Shown: one piece after another, positions 36,552-45,128 of the stretch
Layout: each line of letters starts with the position of its first letter
Position numbering within the stretch: the first letter of the stretch is position 1
Source of the DNA: Ignavibacteriales bacterium
GTDB lineage: Bacteria; Bacteroidota; Ignavibacteria; Ignavibacteriales; Melioribacteraceae
Direction of reading: 5' to 3'
Length of the DNA: 64,000 nucleotides
NCBI GenBank assembly: GCA_026390775.1
Contig: JAPLFF010000007.1
Span: forward strand, 1,054,001-1,118,000
The notes under the pieces: model-generated
Database searches by the model: none
What the model saw: the letters and a program-made list of their open reading frames with translations, nothing else
Told to the model about the DNA's origin: nothing
Position numbers and translations under genes: made by a program

Positions 36552-37127
36552 ATGAAAAAACAACTTTTAATTACCATAAAATATTTTGTTGCTATTACAA
36601 TCGTAACCGGATTGATTTACCCGCTATTCATCACATTAATTTCAATTATAATCTTTCCCGGTAAAGCATCCGGCAGCTTGATTAAAAAAGACGGCAAAAT
36701 AATCGGTTCAGAGTTAATAGGACAAAAATTTGAGAGCGATAAATATTTCTGGTCGCGCCCGTCTGCGGTCGATTACAATCCTATGCCTTCCAGCGGCAGC
36801 AACCTAGGTCCTACAAGCGCCGCATTAAAAAAGTCGTACGACGATAGAATGAAAAATTTTGTAGAAAAAAATATGATCAAAGACGCATCAATCATTCCAA
36901 ACGAAATGTTTTTTGCTTCAGCAAGTGGTGTGGATCCGCATATTTCACCTTTATCGGCAATGCTGCAGGTTGAAAGAGTTGCCAAAGCCAGAAATTTTGA
37001 TCAATCTAAAAAGGAAAAATTAATTCAATTAATTAATTCGTTAACGGAAAAACCCCAGTTCGGCTTTTTAGGCAATTCGGTTGTTAATATTCTTTTATTA
37101 AATTTAGAGTTAGATAAAATGAATTGA
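36552..37127 (+). CDS. kdpC: Potassium-transporting ATPase subunit KdpC
   Basis: 191 residues. One N-terminal membrane helix (TIVTGLIYPLFITLISIIIF) is followed by the periplasmic domain with KdpC motifs: GSELIGQKFESDKYFWSRPS, the SSGSNLGPTSAAL loop, GVDPHISP and LNLELDKMN at the end. KdpC is a fixed subunit that helps couple KdpA and KdpB. The kdpD-like gene follows only 4 bp after the stop, so pump and sensor are co-transcribed. Confidence 0.97.
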   Translation: MKKQLLITIKYFVAITIVTGLIYPLFITLISIIIFPGKASGSLIKKDGKIIGSELIGQKFESDKYFWSRPSAVDYNPMPSSGSNLGPTSAALKKSYDDRMKNFVEKNMIKDASIIPNEMFFASASGVDPHISPLSAMLQVERVAKARNFDQSKKEKLIQLINSLTEKPQFGFLGNSVVNILLLNLELDKMN

Positions 37128-37131
37128 TGTA

Positions 37132-39165
37132 ATGAAAGAAACCGAAGAACATCGAAGACCCGACCCGGATGCGCTATTAGCCGAGATAAAGCGTAATGAA
37201 AATAAAAAAGGTAAGCTGAAAATATTTTTAGGTTACGCTCCCGGTGTTGGTAAAACTTATTCAATGTTGCTTGAAGCACATGCTCTCAAGAAACGGGGGT
37301 TGGATACCGTCATCGGATACATTGAAACACACAAAAGAGATGAAACAAACGCGTTGCTCGAAGGTCTTGAAGTTCTGCCGAGACGGAAACTTCCTTATAG
37401 AGATTTGATGCTTGAGGAGATGGATATTGATGCAATCATAAATAGAAATCCGCAAATTGTTCTTGTAGATGAATTAGCCCACACAAATATTTCAGGAAGC
37501 CGCCATCCGAAACGATACTTGGATGTAAAAGAAATTCTTGAACGCGGTATCGATGTTTTGACCACGGTTAATATCCAGCATTTCGAAAGCCAAAACGATA
37601 TTATCGAACAGGTTACAGGAATAAGAGTTCAGGAAACAATTCCCGATAGTTTATTGGATGAAGCCGATGAGATCAGATTAGTAGATATTCCGCTTGAAGA
37701 ATTGTTATTAAGGTTGAAAGAGGGAAAAGTTTATTTACCTGAACAAGCACAACGTGCGATTCAAAATTTCTTCCGTAAAGGAAATCTTACTGCTCTTAGA
37801 GAAATAACTTTAAGAAAAGTTGCAACCAAAATAGACAGCGAACTTCTTCATTATGTTAAAGCAAGATCCATAGACAATCCATGGCATATTGCGGATAAGA
37901 TAATGGTTTGTGTTTCACCGAGTCCATTTTCAAAACAGATTGTTAGGCGTGCATATAATTTAGCGTATGATGCCGGAATAGAATGGTTTGCGGTATATGT
38001 ATCGATTCCTAAATTCAAAAATTTGTCACAGAAAGAACAAGCATATCTTTCGGATGCACTGAACCTTGCCGAAAACTTGGGCGGAAAAATATTTACACTT
38101 TCCGGCTCGGATATAGCCGATGAGATAATAAATTTTGCTAAAGATAAAAATATTACACGCGTGTTAATCGGTAAACCGCTAAAATCGCCGTTACATGAAT
38201 TCTTGAAACGATCTCCGACATTTAAGCTGATGTATGATCAAAGTTCGTTCGATGTCCAGCTAATAACACCGTTTTCTGAAACCGATGCCTCCGTAAGTAC
38301 GGAAATATTGAGACATGGCAAGAAGAAATTTAATTTCAAAAATTATCTTTATTCTTTTTTGATTCTTATTCCAGTTACCATAACAGTCAGCGTCCTCGAA
38401 AAATTATTTTCTCTTCCCTCCTTTGAAATGATCTTTATTATTGCGCCGATAGTAGCGGCAATATTTTATGGTTTGGGTCCTGCGATTTTTTCTTCTTTAA
38501 TGAGCGTTTTGTTTTACGATTATTTTTTTGTTGAACCGCGTTTAAGTTTTACAATAAGCAGACCGGAACATTTTGTAAGCCTTTTAATCTTCCTTGTTGT
38601 TTCTACATTGGTGAGTCAATTAATAAATCAATCCAAGAATCAATATTCAGCATTAAGGATGAGATTAGAGAGCTTGAGCGTGATTGAAGATCTGAGCAAA
38701 GAGCTTCTAAACATTCCTTTGCATGAAGAAATTCTTAAAGATTTTGATAAGTCAAACAATCAGCCGGATAATATTTTAAAGGTTATTAAAACATCAATTC
38801 AGGAAGAGATTTCTAGAATCGTTATCAAATATATCGGTAAAGTTGTAAAAGCCGATTGCATTATGATGCTGAAAGATGAAAAAAATAATCTTCGTACTTT
38901 ATCAAGGAGTTCTTCCCGTATCGAACTGAATGCAAAAGAATTAGGAGTTGCAGATTGGGCGTTTAATAAAAATTTACTTGCAGGATGCGGTACGAATAAT
39001 TTAACCGAGATTTTTTGGTTCTTTCTTCCTATTTCTATTCCTTCCGGTGGAACAATCGGTGTTGTAGGATTTAAATTTAATTATAAAGATATTTTACTAG
39101 AGCAAAGGAATCTTATTAATACGATATCGAAACTTTCGTCTATTGCAATTTCAAATTGGATATAA
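37132..39165 (+). CDS. kdpD: KdpD sensor half: KdpD-USP-DUF4118-GAF-like, without kinase
   Basis: 677 residues. Residues about 25-230 are the N-terminal KdpD domain with Walker A GYAPGVGKT (34-42), Walker B-like VLVDELAHTN (110-119) and the TTVNIQHFESQ motif. About 250-375 is a universal stress protein-like domain (KIMVCVSPSPFSKQIVRRAY). Four membrane spans of the DUF4118 domain follow at about 405-495 (FIIAPIVAAIFYGLGPAIFS, YFFVEPRLSFTI). The remainder is a GAF-like domain. It ends at ISNWI, with no HisKA box and no ATPase domain, so it cannot phosphorylate KdpE itself. It must act with the separate kinase encoded 38 bp downstream. Confidence 0.92.
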   Translation: MKETEEHRRPDPDALLAEIKRNENKKGKLKIFLGYAPGVGKTYSMLLEAHALKKRGLDTVIGYIETHKRDETNALLEGLEVLPRRKLPYRDLMLEEMDIDAIINRNPQIVLVDELAHTNISGSRHPKRYLDVKEILERGIDVLTTVNIQHFESQNDIIEQVTGIRVQETIPDSLLDEADEIRLVDIPLEELLLRLKEGKVYLPEQAQRAIQNFFRKGNLTALREITLRKVATKIDSELLHYVKARSIDNPWHIADKIMVCVSPSPFSKQIVRRAYNLAYDAGIEWFAVYVSIPKFKNLSQKEQAYLSDALNLAENLGGKIFTLSGSDIADEIINFAKDKNITRVLIGKPLKSPLHEFLKRSPTFKLMYDQSSFDVQLITPFSETDASVSTEILRHGKKKFNFKNYLYSFLILIPVTITVSVLEKLFSLPSFEMIFIIAPIVAAIFYGLGPAIFSSLMSVLFYDYFFVEPRLSFTISRPEHFVSLLIFLVVSTLVSQLINQSKNQYSALRMRLESLSVIEDLSKELLNIPLHEEILKDFDKSNNQPDNILKVIKTSIQEEISRIVIKYIGKVVKADCIMMLKDEKNNLRTLSRSSSRIELNAKELGVADWAFNKNLLAGCGTNNLTEIFWFFLPISIPSGGTIGVVGFKFNYKDILLEQRNLINTISKLSSIAISNWI

Positions 39166-39203
39166 AAGTATAACTCCACATAAGAATAGAATTTGATGTT
39201 CAT

Positions 39204-40736
39204 ATGATTGAGGACATGAAAATTAAATCCGCAAGAATGATATTAAAAAAAATATTTGTTTTTCAATCCAGCTTGAACCAGTATCTAATTTCATTATTGA
39301 TCATTGCCGTTCTAAATGTAATCTGTTATACTATCCAGACTCACATTGGATATCAAACAGTTTCTTTCATTTTCCTCTTGACTATTTCTCTGTTGCCGTT
39401 ATTTAATTTTGGACCCGGACCGATATTTTTTGCAGCAACACTTAGTGCTTTCAGTTGGAACTATTTTTTTATCCCACCCCAGTTCACACTCGATATCTCG
39501 AAGATAGAAGATGTATTGATGCTAATAATGTTTTTTATTGTTGCAATGGTTACCGGAGTTCTATCTGCAAGAATAAGAAAGCAAGAAAAATTTGTTAGAC
39601 AACGGGAAGAAAGAACTAATGCACTATATAAACTTTCGAAAGAATTATCTGCCGCATATAATTTAGATAAAGTGGCAGAAATTGCGATCCAAAATATTAG
39701 CAATGCTTTTAATATAGATGTTGCAATTTTACTTTGCGGTACTGACAAGGAATTATCGCGCAGTGAACATAAATTAAGCTTCTTCAAGATAAATGCAACT
39801 GATTGGCAAATAGCTCACTGGGTTTTTACTAATAGACAGCCTGCGGGAAAATATACCAAGACGCTCCCGTCGTCAGAAATAACGCACATGCCTTTGTTCA
39901 GCGTAAATAAATCTCTCGGGGTTCTTGAGATAAAAAGTATTAATCCTTTAAGTTCTGATCAGCAAATTCTTCTTAATGCTTTTATTGCTCAAATATCAAA
40001 TGCTGTTGAAAAAGAATACTTAAATGAAGAATCAAAAAAATCATTAATAATTTCCGAATCTGAAAAACTTTACAAAACTTTGTTCGATTCTATCTCACAT
40101 GAATTGAAAACCCCGCTTACAACTATTATTGGTGCAACTAGCTCATTCAAAGATGAAAAGATAAGACAGAACAAAACTATTCTATCCCGTCTGATAAACG
40201 AAATAAATATAGCTGCCGAAAGATTAAACCGTCTTGTGGAGAATTTGCTCGATATGACACGTCTGGAATCCGGACAGATGAAATTAAAATTAGATTGGAA
40301 CGAAATCACAGACCTTATTGAAAGTGTTTTGAAAAGATTGAGTAACGAATTAATTAATCACACGGTTAAAACCGATATTCAAGAGAATATCCCGCTATTT
40401 AAGTTCGATTTCGGATTGCTTGAACAAGCTTTGATTAATGTTATGCACAATTCATTAATTTACACTCCGGAGAAAAGTACGATCAAGATTAGCGTAAAAG
40501 AGGAAAAAAATATTTGTTTAATTGAGATATCGGATAACGGTCCTGGGTTTGTGGAAGAAACTCTCAGTAAATTATTCGAAAAATTTTATAGAATACCCGG
40601 AACAAAAACCGGTGGAACCGGCTTAGGGTTATCGATTGCAAAAGGATTTATTGAAGCACATTCGGGAAGCATTACTGCAAAGAATCGAAAAGAAGGCGGA
40701 GCGGTATTTATTATAAAGATTCCGATGCAAAATTAA
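39204..40736 (+). CDS. KdpD kinase half: DUF4118-GAF-like-histidine kinase
   Basis: 510 residues. Four membrane spans at about 25-110 form a second DUF4118 domain (VSFIFLLTISLLPLFNFGPG, FSWNYFFIPPQFTLDISK). A GAF-like region follows (about 140-280). HisKA has the phosphorylated H299 in DSISHELKTPLTT. HATPase_c has N (QALINVMHNSLIY), G1 (EISDNGPG), F (KLFEKFYR) and G2 (GTGLGLSIAKG) boxes. The N-terminal KdpD ATPase and USP domains are missing. It is the transmitter part of KdpD, encoded as its own protein, and should phosphorylate KdpE 12 bp downstream. ATG 39204 is the likely start; an ATG four codons on is possible. Confidence 0.92.
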   Translation: MIEDMKIKSARMILKKIFVFQSSLNQYLISLLIIAVLNVICYTIQTHIGYQTVSFIFLLTISLLPLFNFGPGPIFFAATLSAFSWNYFFIPPQFTLDISKIEDVLMLIMFFIVAMVTGVLSARIRKQEKFVRQREERTNALYKLSKELSAAYNLDKVAEIAIQNISNAFNIDVAILLCGTDKELSRSEHKLSFFKINATDWQIAHWVFTNRQPAGKYTKTLPSSEITHMPLFSVNKSLGVLEIKSINPLSSDQQILLNAFIAQISNAVEKEYLNEESKKSLIISESEKLYKTLFDSISHELKTPLTTIIGATSSFKDEKIRQNKTILSRLINEINIAAERLNRLVENLLDMTRLESGQMKLKLDWNEITDLIESVLKRLSNELINHTVKTDIQENIPLFKFDFGLLEQALINVMHNSLIYTPEKSTIKISVKEEKNICLIEISDNGPGFVEETLSKLFEKFYRIPGTKTGGTGLGLSIAKGFIEAHSGSITAKNRKEGGAVFIIKIPMQN

Positions 40737-40748
40737 GATCTAAAAATT

Positions 40749-41441
40749 ATGAGCACAAAACCAATAATCTTGATCATTGATGATGAATCTCAAATAAGAA
40801 AAATATTACACATTACACTTGAATCCGCCGAATATAAAGTGATCGAGGCTGAGAATGGGAAAGACGGAATTATTCAAGCAGCTACCGCACATCCCAATCT
40901 AATAATTTTAGATTTAGGATTACCAGATCAAGACGGTTATTCCGTTTTGAAAGAAATTAGAACATGGAGTTTATTGCCTGTAATGATATTGTCCGTTAGA
41001 AATTCTGAGGAAGATATTGTGAAAGCTTTGGATTTAGGAGCCGATGATTATCTTACAAAACCGTTTTATAGTGCGGAATTACTTGCCCGGATAAGAGCAA
41101 GTTTAAGAAGAGCAAGCCAAGTTCAAGAGAGCAACATATTCACAAATGGTTCAGTTAAAATTGATCTTGTTTTAAGAACCGTTACAAAAGGCGATGAGGA
41201 AATAAAACTTACTGCTACGGAATATTCGTTATTAATACTATTAGCAAAAAATTTAGGAAAGGTATTAACTCATCAGTTTATACTTAAGGAAGTATGGGGC
41301 CAAAGTTATGTTGAGCAATCCCAATCCTTGCGCGTTTTTGTGGGACAACTAAGAAAAAAAATAGAGGAAGATCCTGCCCGCCCTAGTATGATAATAACCG
41401 AACCAGGAATAGGTTATAGAATGAAATCACTGAATGATTAG
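40749..41441 (+). CDS. kdpE: KdpE response regulator (OmpR family)
   Basis: 230 residues. The receiver domain has the acidic pair in IIDDES (11-13), the phosphorylated D55 in LIILDLGLPDQDG, and the K in YLTKPF. The C-terminal winged helix is of the OmpR/PhoB type (LTATEYSLLILLAKN, then LKEVWGQSYVEQSQSLRVFV, then GIGYRM). The HQFILKEVWG segment is typical of KdpE. It should activate the upstream kdp genes at low potassium. It is the last gene of the operon; no hairpin terminator is evident after it, only 7-bp repeats. Confidence 0.95.
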   Translation: MSTKPIILIIDDESQIRKILHITLESAEYKVIEAENGKDGIIQAATAHPNLIILDLGLPDQDGYSVLKEIRTWSLLPVMILSVRNSEEDIVKALDLGADDYLTKPFYSAELLARIRASLRRASQVQESNIFTNGSVKIDLVLRTVTKGDEEIKLTATEYSLLILLAKNLGKVLTHQFILKEVWGQSYVEQSQSLRVFVGQLRKKIEEDPARPSMIITEPGIGYRMKSLND

Positions 41442-41504
41442 TCTTTACAAAATGGAATGTTGTATTGTTTTATTGTCATGCGCAAAATCAACTAATGGCG
41501 GACA

Positions 41505-41556
41505 AGTGTGAAAAGTGAATCAGAAAAATTTTCAGTTCGCGATTTTCAATTATTAA
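41505..41556. repeat. Degenerate 7-bp repeat tract between kdpE and the CDF gene
   Basis: Units seven bases apart can be followed up to the CDF stop: AGTGTGA AAAGTGA, then CAGTTCG CGATTTT, then CAATTAT TAATTAT. The match is looser than at the other loci. The 115-bp gap lies between convergent genes and holds nothing else that I recognise. Confidence 0.45.
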
Positions 41557-42465
41557 TTATTTATGCTTTCCAATCAATCCGTCTTCCAAACATTGATTGC
41601 ATTCAAACTGAAGCGTGATATGATGTATTCCAAATTTTAATTCGAGAAGCTGCTCGATTTTATTCCGAAGTTTATCGCTCTCGCTTATTTTCATATCATT
41701 TACATTTACATGCGCTTCCAGATGAATATCATTATCACCAACTGTCCAAACGTGAATGTGGTGAATGTCATCCACTTTCGGAAATTTTTCTACGGCGTTT
41801 TTTATTTCACTCAAGGAAAGATCGGTAGGTGCACCTTCCATCAAAACATGGATTGCTTCACTTAGTATATCATAACTTTGTTTGATGATATATATCCCGA
41901 TCAGAACAGTAAGAAGCGGATCAATCCACATAACATTCCAAACGGCAATTGCGATACCGCCAAAAATAACAGCAACCGAAGAAACAGAATCCCCAAGTAG
42001 ATGAACATAAGACGAGCGGATGTTAATACTATTTTTTGCGTCACGCTTCAGTAAGAGTGTCCCTATAATGTTGGCAACAAGACCAATAAACGCTATAATT
42101 GTCATTGTTACGGCTTCGATCTTGTGCGGTTCTAAAAATCTTGCAACAGCTTCGTAGAAAAGGAAAAAATAAATTATAATCAGCACAGCTGAGTTAATTA
42201 CTGCGGCAAGAATTTCCGCGCGTTTTAATCCGAAGGTGTGACGGTGGGAATTATCTTTCTGTTTTAATTTAATTGCTATGTACGAAAGAATTACCGCGAT
42301 TCCGTCGCTGAAATTATGAAGTGCGTCTGAGATCAGAGCAAGACTTCCGGAAATAATTCCGCCTACAATTTGAACAACCGTAATCACAAAGTTCAGCAGC
42401 ATTGTGATTATCAATCTGCCGGTTGTTGTATTTAATCCGTTATGATGATTGTGATCGTGGCTCAA
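41557..42465 (-). CDS. Cation diffusion facilitator (CzcD/ZitB-like) transporter
   Basis: 302 residues, six membrane spans. The N terminus is His-rich (SHDHNHHNG), and a second His-containing loop is DNSHRHTFGLKRAEI. Metal-binding pairs are in SDALHNFSDG (span 2) and HLLGDSVSS (span 5). The C-terminal cytoplasmic domain has IHVWTVGDNDIHLEAHV and QFECNQC near the end. It is of the Zn2+/H+ antiporter type that exports Zn2+, Co2+ or Cd2+. It stands divergently to dgt with an 84-bp gap between the starts. Confidence 0.93.
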   Translation of the reverse strand: MSHDHNHHNGLNTTTGRLIITMLLNFVITVVQIVGGIISGSLALISDALHNFSDGIAVILSYIAIKLKQKDNSHRHTFGLKRAEILAAVINSAVLIIIYFFLFYEAVARFLEPHKIEAVTMTIIAFIGLVANIIGTLLLKRDAKNSINIRSSYVHLLGDSVSSVAVIFGGIAIAVWNVMWIDPLLTVLIGIYIIKQSYDILSEAIHVLMEGAPTDLSLSEIKNAVEKFPKVDDIHHIHVWTVGDNDIHLEAHVNVNDMKISESDKLRNKIEQLLELKFGIHHITLQFECNQCLEDGLIGKHK

Positions 42466-42549
42466 AATTTTATTCTATCCCGCATATCGTTAGACAAACA
42501 ATTATTTCTTAAATTAAAGTATCACTTCACAAAAATGTGAATCAAGAAG

Positions 42550-43818
42550 ATGAAAAACAAATTTTATACTGATTTTGATTTCGAGCGTCTCAAACCGAGT
42601 CCTCGCGAAAGTGATTACCGTTCACCGTTTCAAATTGACCGTGACCGGATAATTCATTCATCGGAATTTCGGCGCTTGCAGGGTAAGACACAAGTTTTTT
42701 TGCCGGGCGAATATGATTTTTACCGAACGCGCTTAACTCATTCGATTGAAGTGGCACAAATTGGAAGAGCCATTTGCACTTTTCTTCTTTCTAAAGAAAA
42801 TGAGTTCCTCAATGAAGAATCTTTCATAGATGAAGATTTGGTCGAATCTATTTGCCTTGCACATGATCTCGGCAATCCTCCGTTCGGACATGCGGGCGAA
42901 CGTACATTAAACGAACTGATGAAAAAATACGGCGGCTTTGAGGGCAACGCACAAGCGCTCCGGATGACAACGGAAATTTTTTATCGCGACGATGATCATT
43001 ATCGCGGAATGAATTCTACACGAGCATTTATTGACGGTATTCTCAAATACAAAGCAATTTATAAACAATTCAAAAATCCGGAGAATCATTTTATCTACAA
43101 TGAGCAAAAAGGAATTATAGATTTTATCTTCGGCAATAGAAAAATTTCAAAAGATATTTCTTCACCTGAGCGACTTAACAAATTTCAGAGTATCGAATGT
43201 CAAATAATGGATTGGGCTGATGATACCGCATACGCAATTAACGATTTGGTAGATAGCATCTCCGGCGGTTTTATTAATATCCAAAAACTTTCGCGCTGGC
43301 GAGAATCAAACCGGCTAACCGAAATACAAAAAAATATTGTTGATGAAATTATCGAATGGATCAAGATTGGAAATTTTAAAAAAAAATTCGGCGCTCAAAT
43401 AGGTGAATTTGTAAAAGCATGTGGGTTAAAAAAGAGAAATACTTTTCTTGACGATTTAACCAACCGGTATAAGTTTGCCCTTGTAATTGAAAAAGATATC
43501 TTTGAGCGCGTGCAGATTTACAAAAGAATCTCTTCGGATTTAGTTTTTAATTCTTCGCAGCTTCACCAGATAGAATTTAAGGGAAAGCAGATGATCGAAA
43601 ATCTGTTCAAACGTTTTGAAGAAAATTATGTTCATTCGCTTAGCGATACAAAATTATTGCCGGATTTTAATCATCGTCTTTTGTGTAACGAGAAAAGTAA
43701 AATTAATCGCGCTAGAATGGTTTGCGATTATATATCCGGTTCAACGGATTCTCATGCAATGCGAATTTATCGCCGCTTGTTCGATCCGGAATATAGTTCG
43801 CTCGCAGATTTAGTATAA
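42550..43818 (+). CDS. dgt: Deoxyguanosinetriphosphate triphosphohydrolase-like protein
   Basis: 422-residue HD-domain dNTPase. The metal site is formed by H in RLTHSIEVAQIGR, the HD pair in CLAHDLGNPPFGHAGE, and a later D in MDWADDTAYAINDLVD. The N terminus SDYRSPFQIDRDRIIHSSEF, then RRLQGKTQVF is the dGTPase signature. It hydrolyses dNTPs to the nucleoside and triphosphate, and so helps to set dNTP pools. The start (MKNKFYTDFDFERLKPSP) agrees with the family. The stop is 2 bp from the stop of ispH on the other strand, with no room for a terminator between. Confidence 0.92.
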   Translation: MKNKFYTDFDFERLKPSPRESDYRSPFQIDRDRIIHSSEFRRLQGKTQVFLPGEYDFYRTRLTHSIEVAQIGRAICTFLLSKENEFLNEESFIDEDLVESICLAHDLGNPPFGHAGERTLNELMKKYGGFEGNAQALRMTTEIFYRDDDHYRGMNSTRAFIDGILKYKAIYKQFKNPENHFIYNEQKGIIDFIFGNRKISKDISSPERLNKFQSIECQIMDWADDTAYAINDLVDSISGGFINIQKLSRWRESNRLTEIQKNIVDEIIEWIKIGNFKKKFGAQIGEFVKACGLKKRNTFLDDLTNRYKFALVIEKDIFERVQIYKRISSDLVFNSSQLHQIEFKGKQMIENLFKRFEENYVHSLSDTKLLPDFNHRLLCNEKSKINRARMVCDYISGSTDSHAMRIYRRLFDPEYSSLADLV

Positions 43819-43820
43819 GA

Positions 43821-45044
43821 TTAGGGCTGTAATGACTTAAGAATTTCTTCGAGTTTCTTTGTGCCATGGAAAAATGAAAGCAAGTTATTCAGCACATCAT
43901 CCACAACAGAATCGGGGCATGATGCACCGCTTGTAATCGCTATTGTAATTTTTGCTTTGCGTGGAAGATAATCTTCTGTTGCTTTTTCTCTTCTCGATTG
44001 TATATCAAAATGGTTTATTAGTTTTTCTGAGATGATTTTTTCTGCACCGGAGATAAAGTATGTGGTAAATTTTTCTCCCAACAGTTCAACGAGATGAGAA
44101 GCGTTCGAGCTGTTATAACCACCAATAACAATTGCCAGATCTGCCTCTTCTTGTTTCAATCCTATTGTTGCACTTTGGTTATCGTTCGTTGCATAGCATA
44201 ATGTATCTCTTGTGTCGGCAAAATGTTCTTTTAGATTTTCCGCGCCATACTTTTTTATCATTGTCTCGCGAAGAAGATCTGCTATCGCCTGTGTTTCTGA
44301 TGCTAACATTGTTGTTTGATTAACTACTCCTATTCTTTCAAAATCTTTTCTAATATCAAAATCCTTCGAAAGTTTGTCTTCAAAAAATTTATTAAACTCA
44401 TGCTCGTCCATCTTGCCAAGTATCATTTTAGAAACAACAGTAGCTTCATCTATGTTGCGAATGATTAATGACGGCGCTGTTTGCTTGCTGTGAGAAAATG
44501 TTGCGCGTGTTTCTTCATGTTTCGCTTTGCCGTGAATTATTACAGTAAAATTTTCTTTCCCTAAATCTTCTGCGCGGTTCCATACTTTTTCAACAAACGG
44601 GCATGTGGTGTTAAACTCAACTGTATCAATGCCTTTTTTCTTCAGCAATGATTCTATTTCCAGGGTAGTGCCGAATGCAGGAATAATAACAATGTCGTTT
44701 GAATTTACTTCGTCCCACTCAACAAACTGATTTCCATATGCGTCCATAATAAACTTAACACCGCGGCTTTGCAGATCTAAGTTCACAAGCGGATTGTGAA
44801 TCATTTCGCTTAAAAGAAAAATTCTTTTACCGGGATTTTCTTCAATTGTTTTATATGCAATCTCGATGGCATTCTCAACTCCGTAACAAAATCCGAAATG
44901 CCGCGCGATCAAAAATTTAACCGGACCAAAATCGAGAGCGGTTGGTGAAAAATCTTTTTTGCGCGGATCTTCGTTTTTACGTAACTCTTTTAGTTTAGAG
45001 ATTATCGGACTTCGATAATAATCCGGTATTTCAAATATTTTCAT
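43821..45044 (-). CDS. ispH: 4-hydroxy-3-methylbut-2-enyl diphosphate reductase
   Basis: Last enzyme of the MEP isoprenoid pathway, reducing HMBPP to IPP and DMAPP. 407 residues, the long form known from cyanobacteria and plastids rather than the about 315-residue form of E. coli. The iron-sulfur cysteines are C53 in RHFGFCYGVENAI, one in FNTTCPFVEKVW, and one in TSGASCPDSVVDD. The proton-relay region has TTMLASETQ. His residues lie in SEMIHNP and IIHGKAKHEE. The N-terminal extension (residues 1-40) is charged and not a signal peptide. It converges with dgt. Confidence 0.95.
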   Translation of the reverse strand: MKIFEIPDYYRSPIISKLKELRKNEDPRKKDFSPTALDFGPVKFLIARHFGFCYGVENAIEIAYKTIEENPGKRIFLLSEMIHNPLVNLDLQSRGVKFIMDAYGNQFVEWDEVNSNDIVIIPAFGTTLEIESLLKKKGIDTVEFNTTCPFVEKVWNRAEDLGKENFTVIIHGKAKHEETRATFSHSKQTAPSLIIRNIDEATVVSKMILGKMDEHEFNKFFEDKLSKDFDIRKDFERIGVVNQTTMLASETQAIADLLRETMIKKYGAENLKEHFADTRDTLCYATNDNQSATIGLKQEEADLAIVIGGYNSSNASHLVELLGEKFTTYFISGAEKIISEKLINHFDIQSRREKATEDYLPRKAKITIAITSGASCPDSVVDDVLNNLLSFFHGTKKLEEILKSLQP

Positions 45045-45128
45045 TCTGCATCTACTCCAGCGTAATTACAAATTCATTTAGGTGCTAACTGCGCTGCGAG
45101 AAAAATTATCTCTCGCCAAAGAACAAAA

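Noticed and set aside
45096-45116. Hairpin GCGAGA...TCTCGC upstream of the ispH/amidohydrolase border.
   Set aside because: Six pairs with a 9-base loop and no T-tract on either strand; too weak to call.
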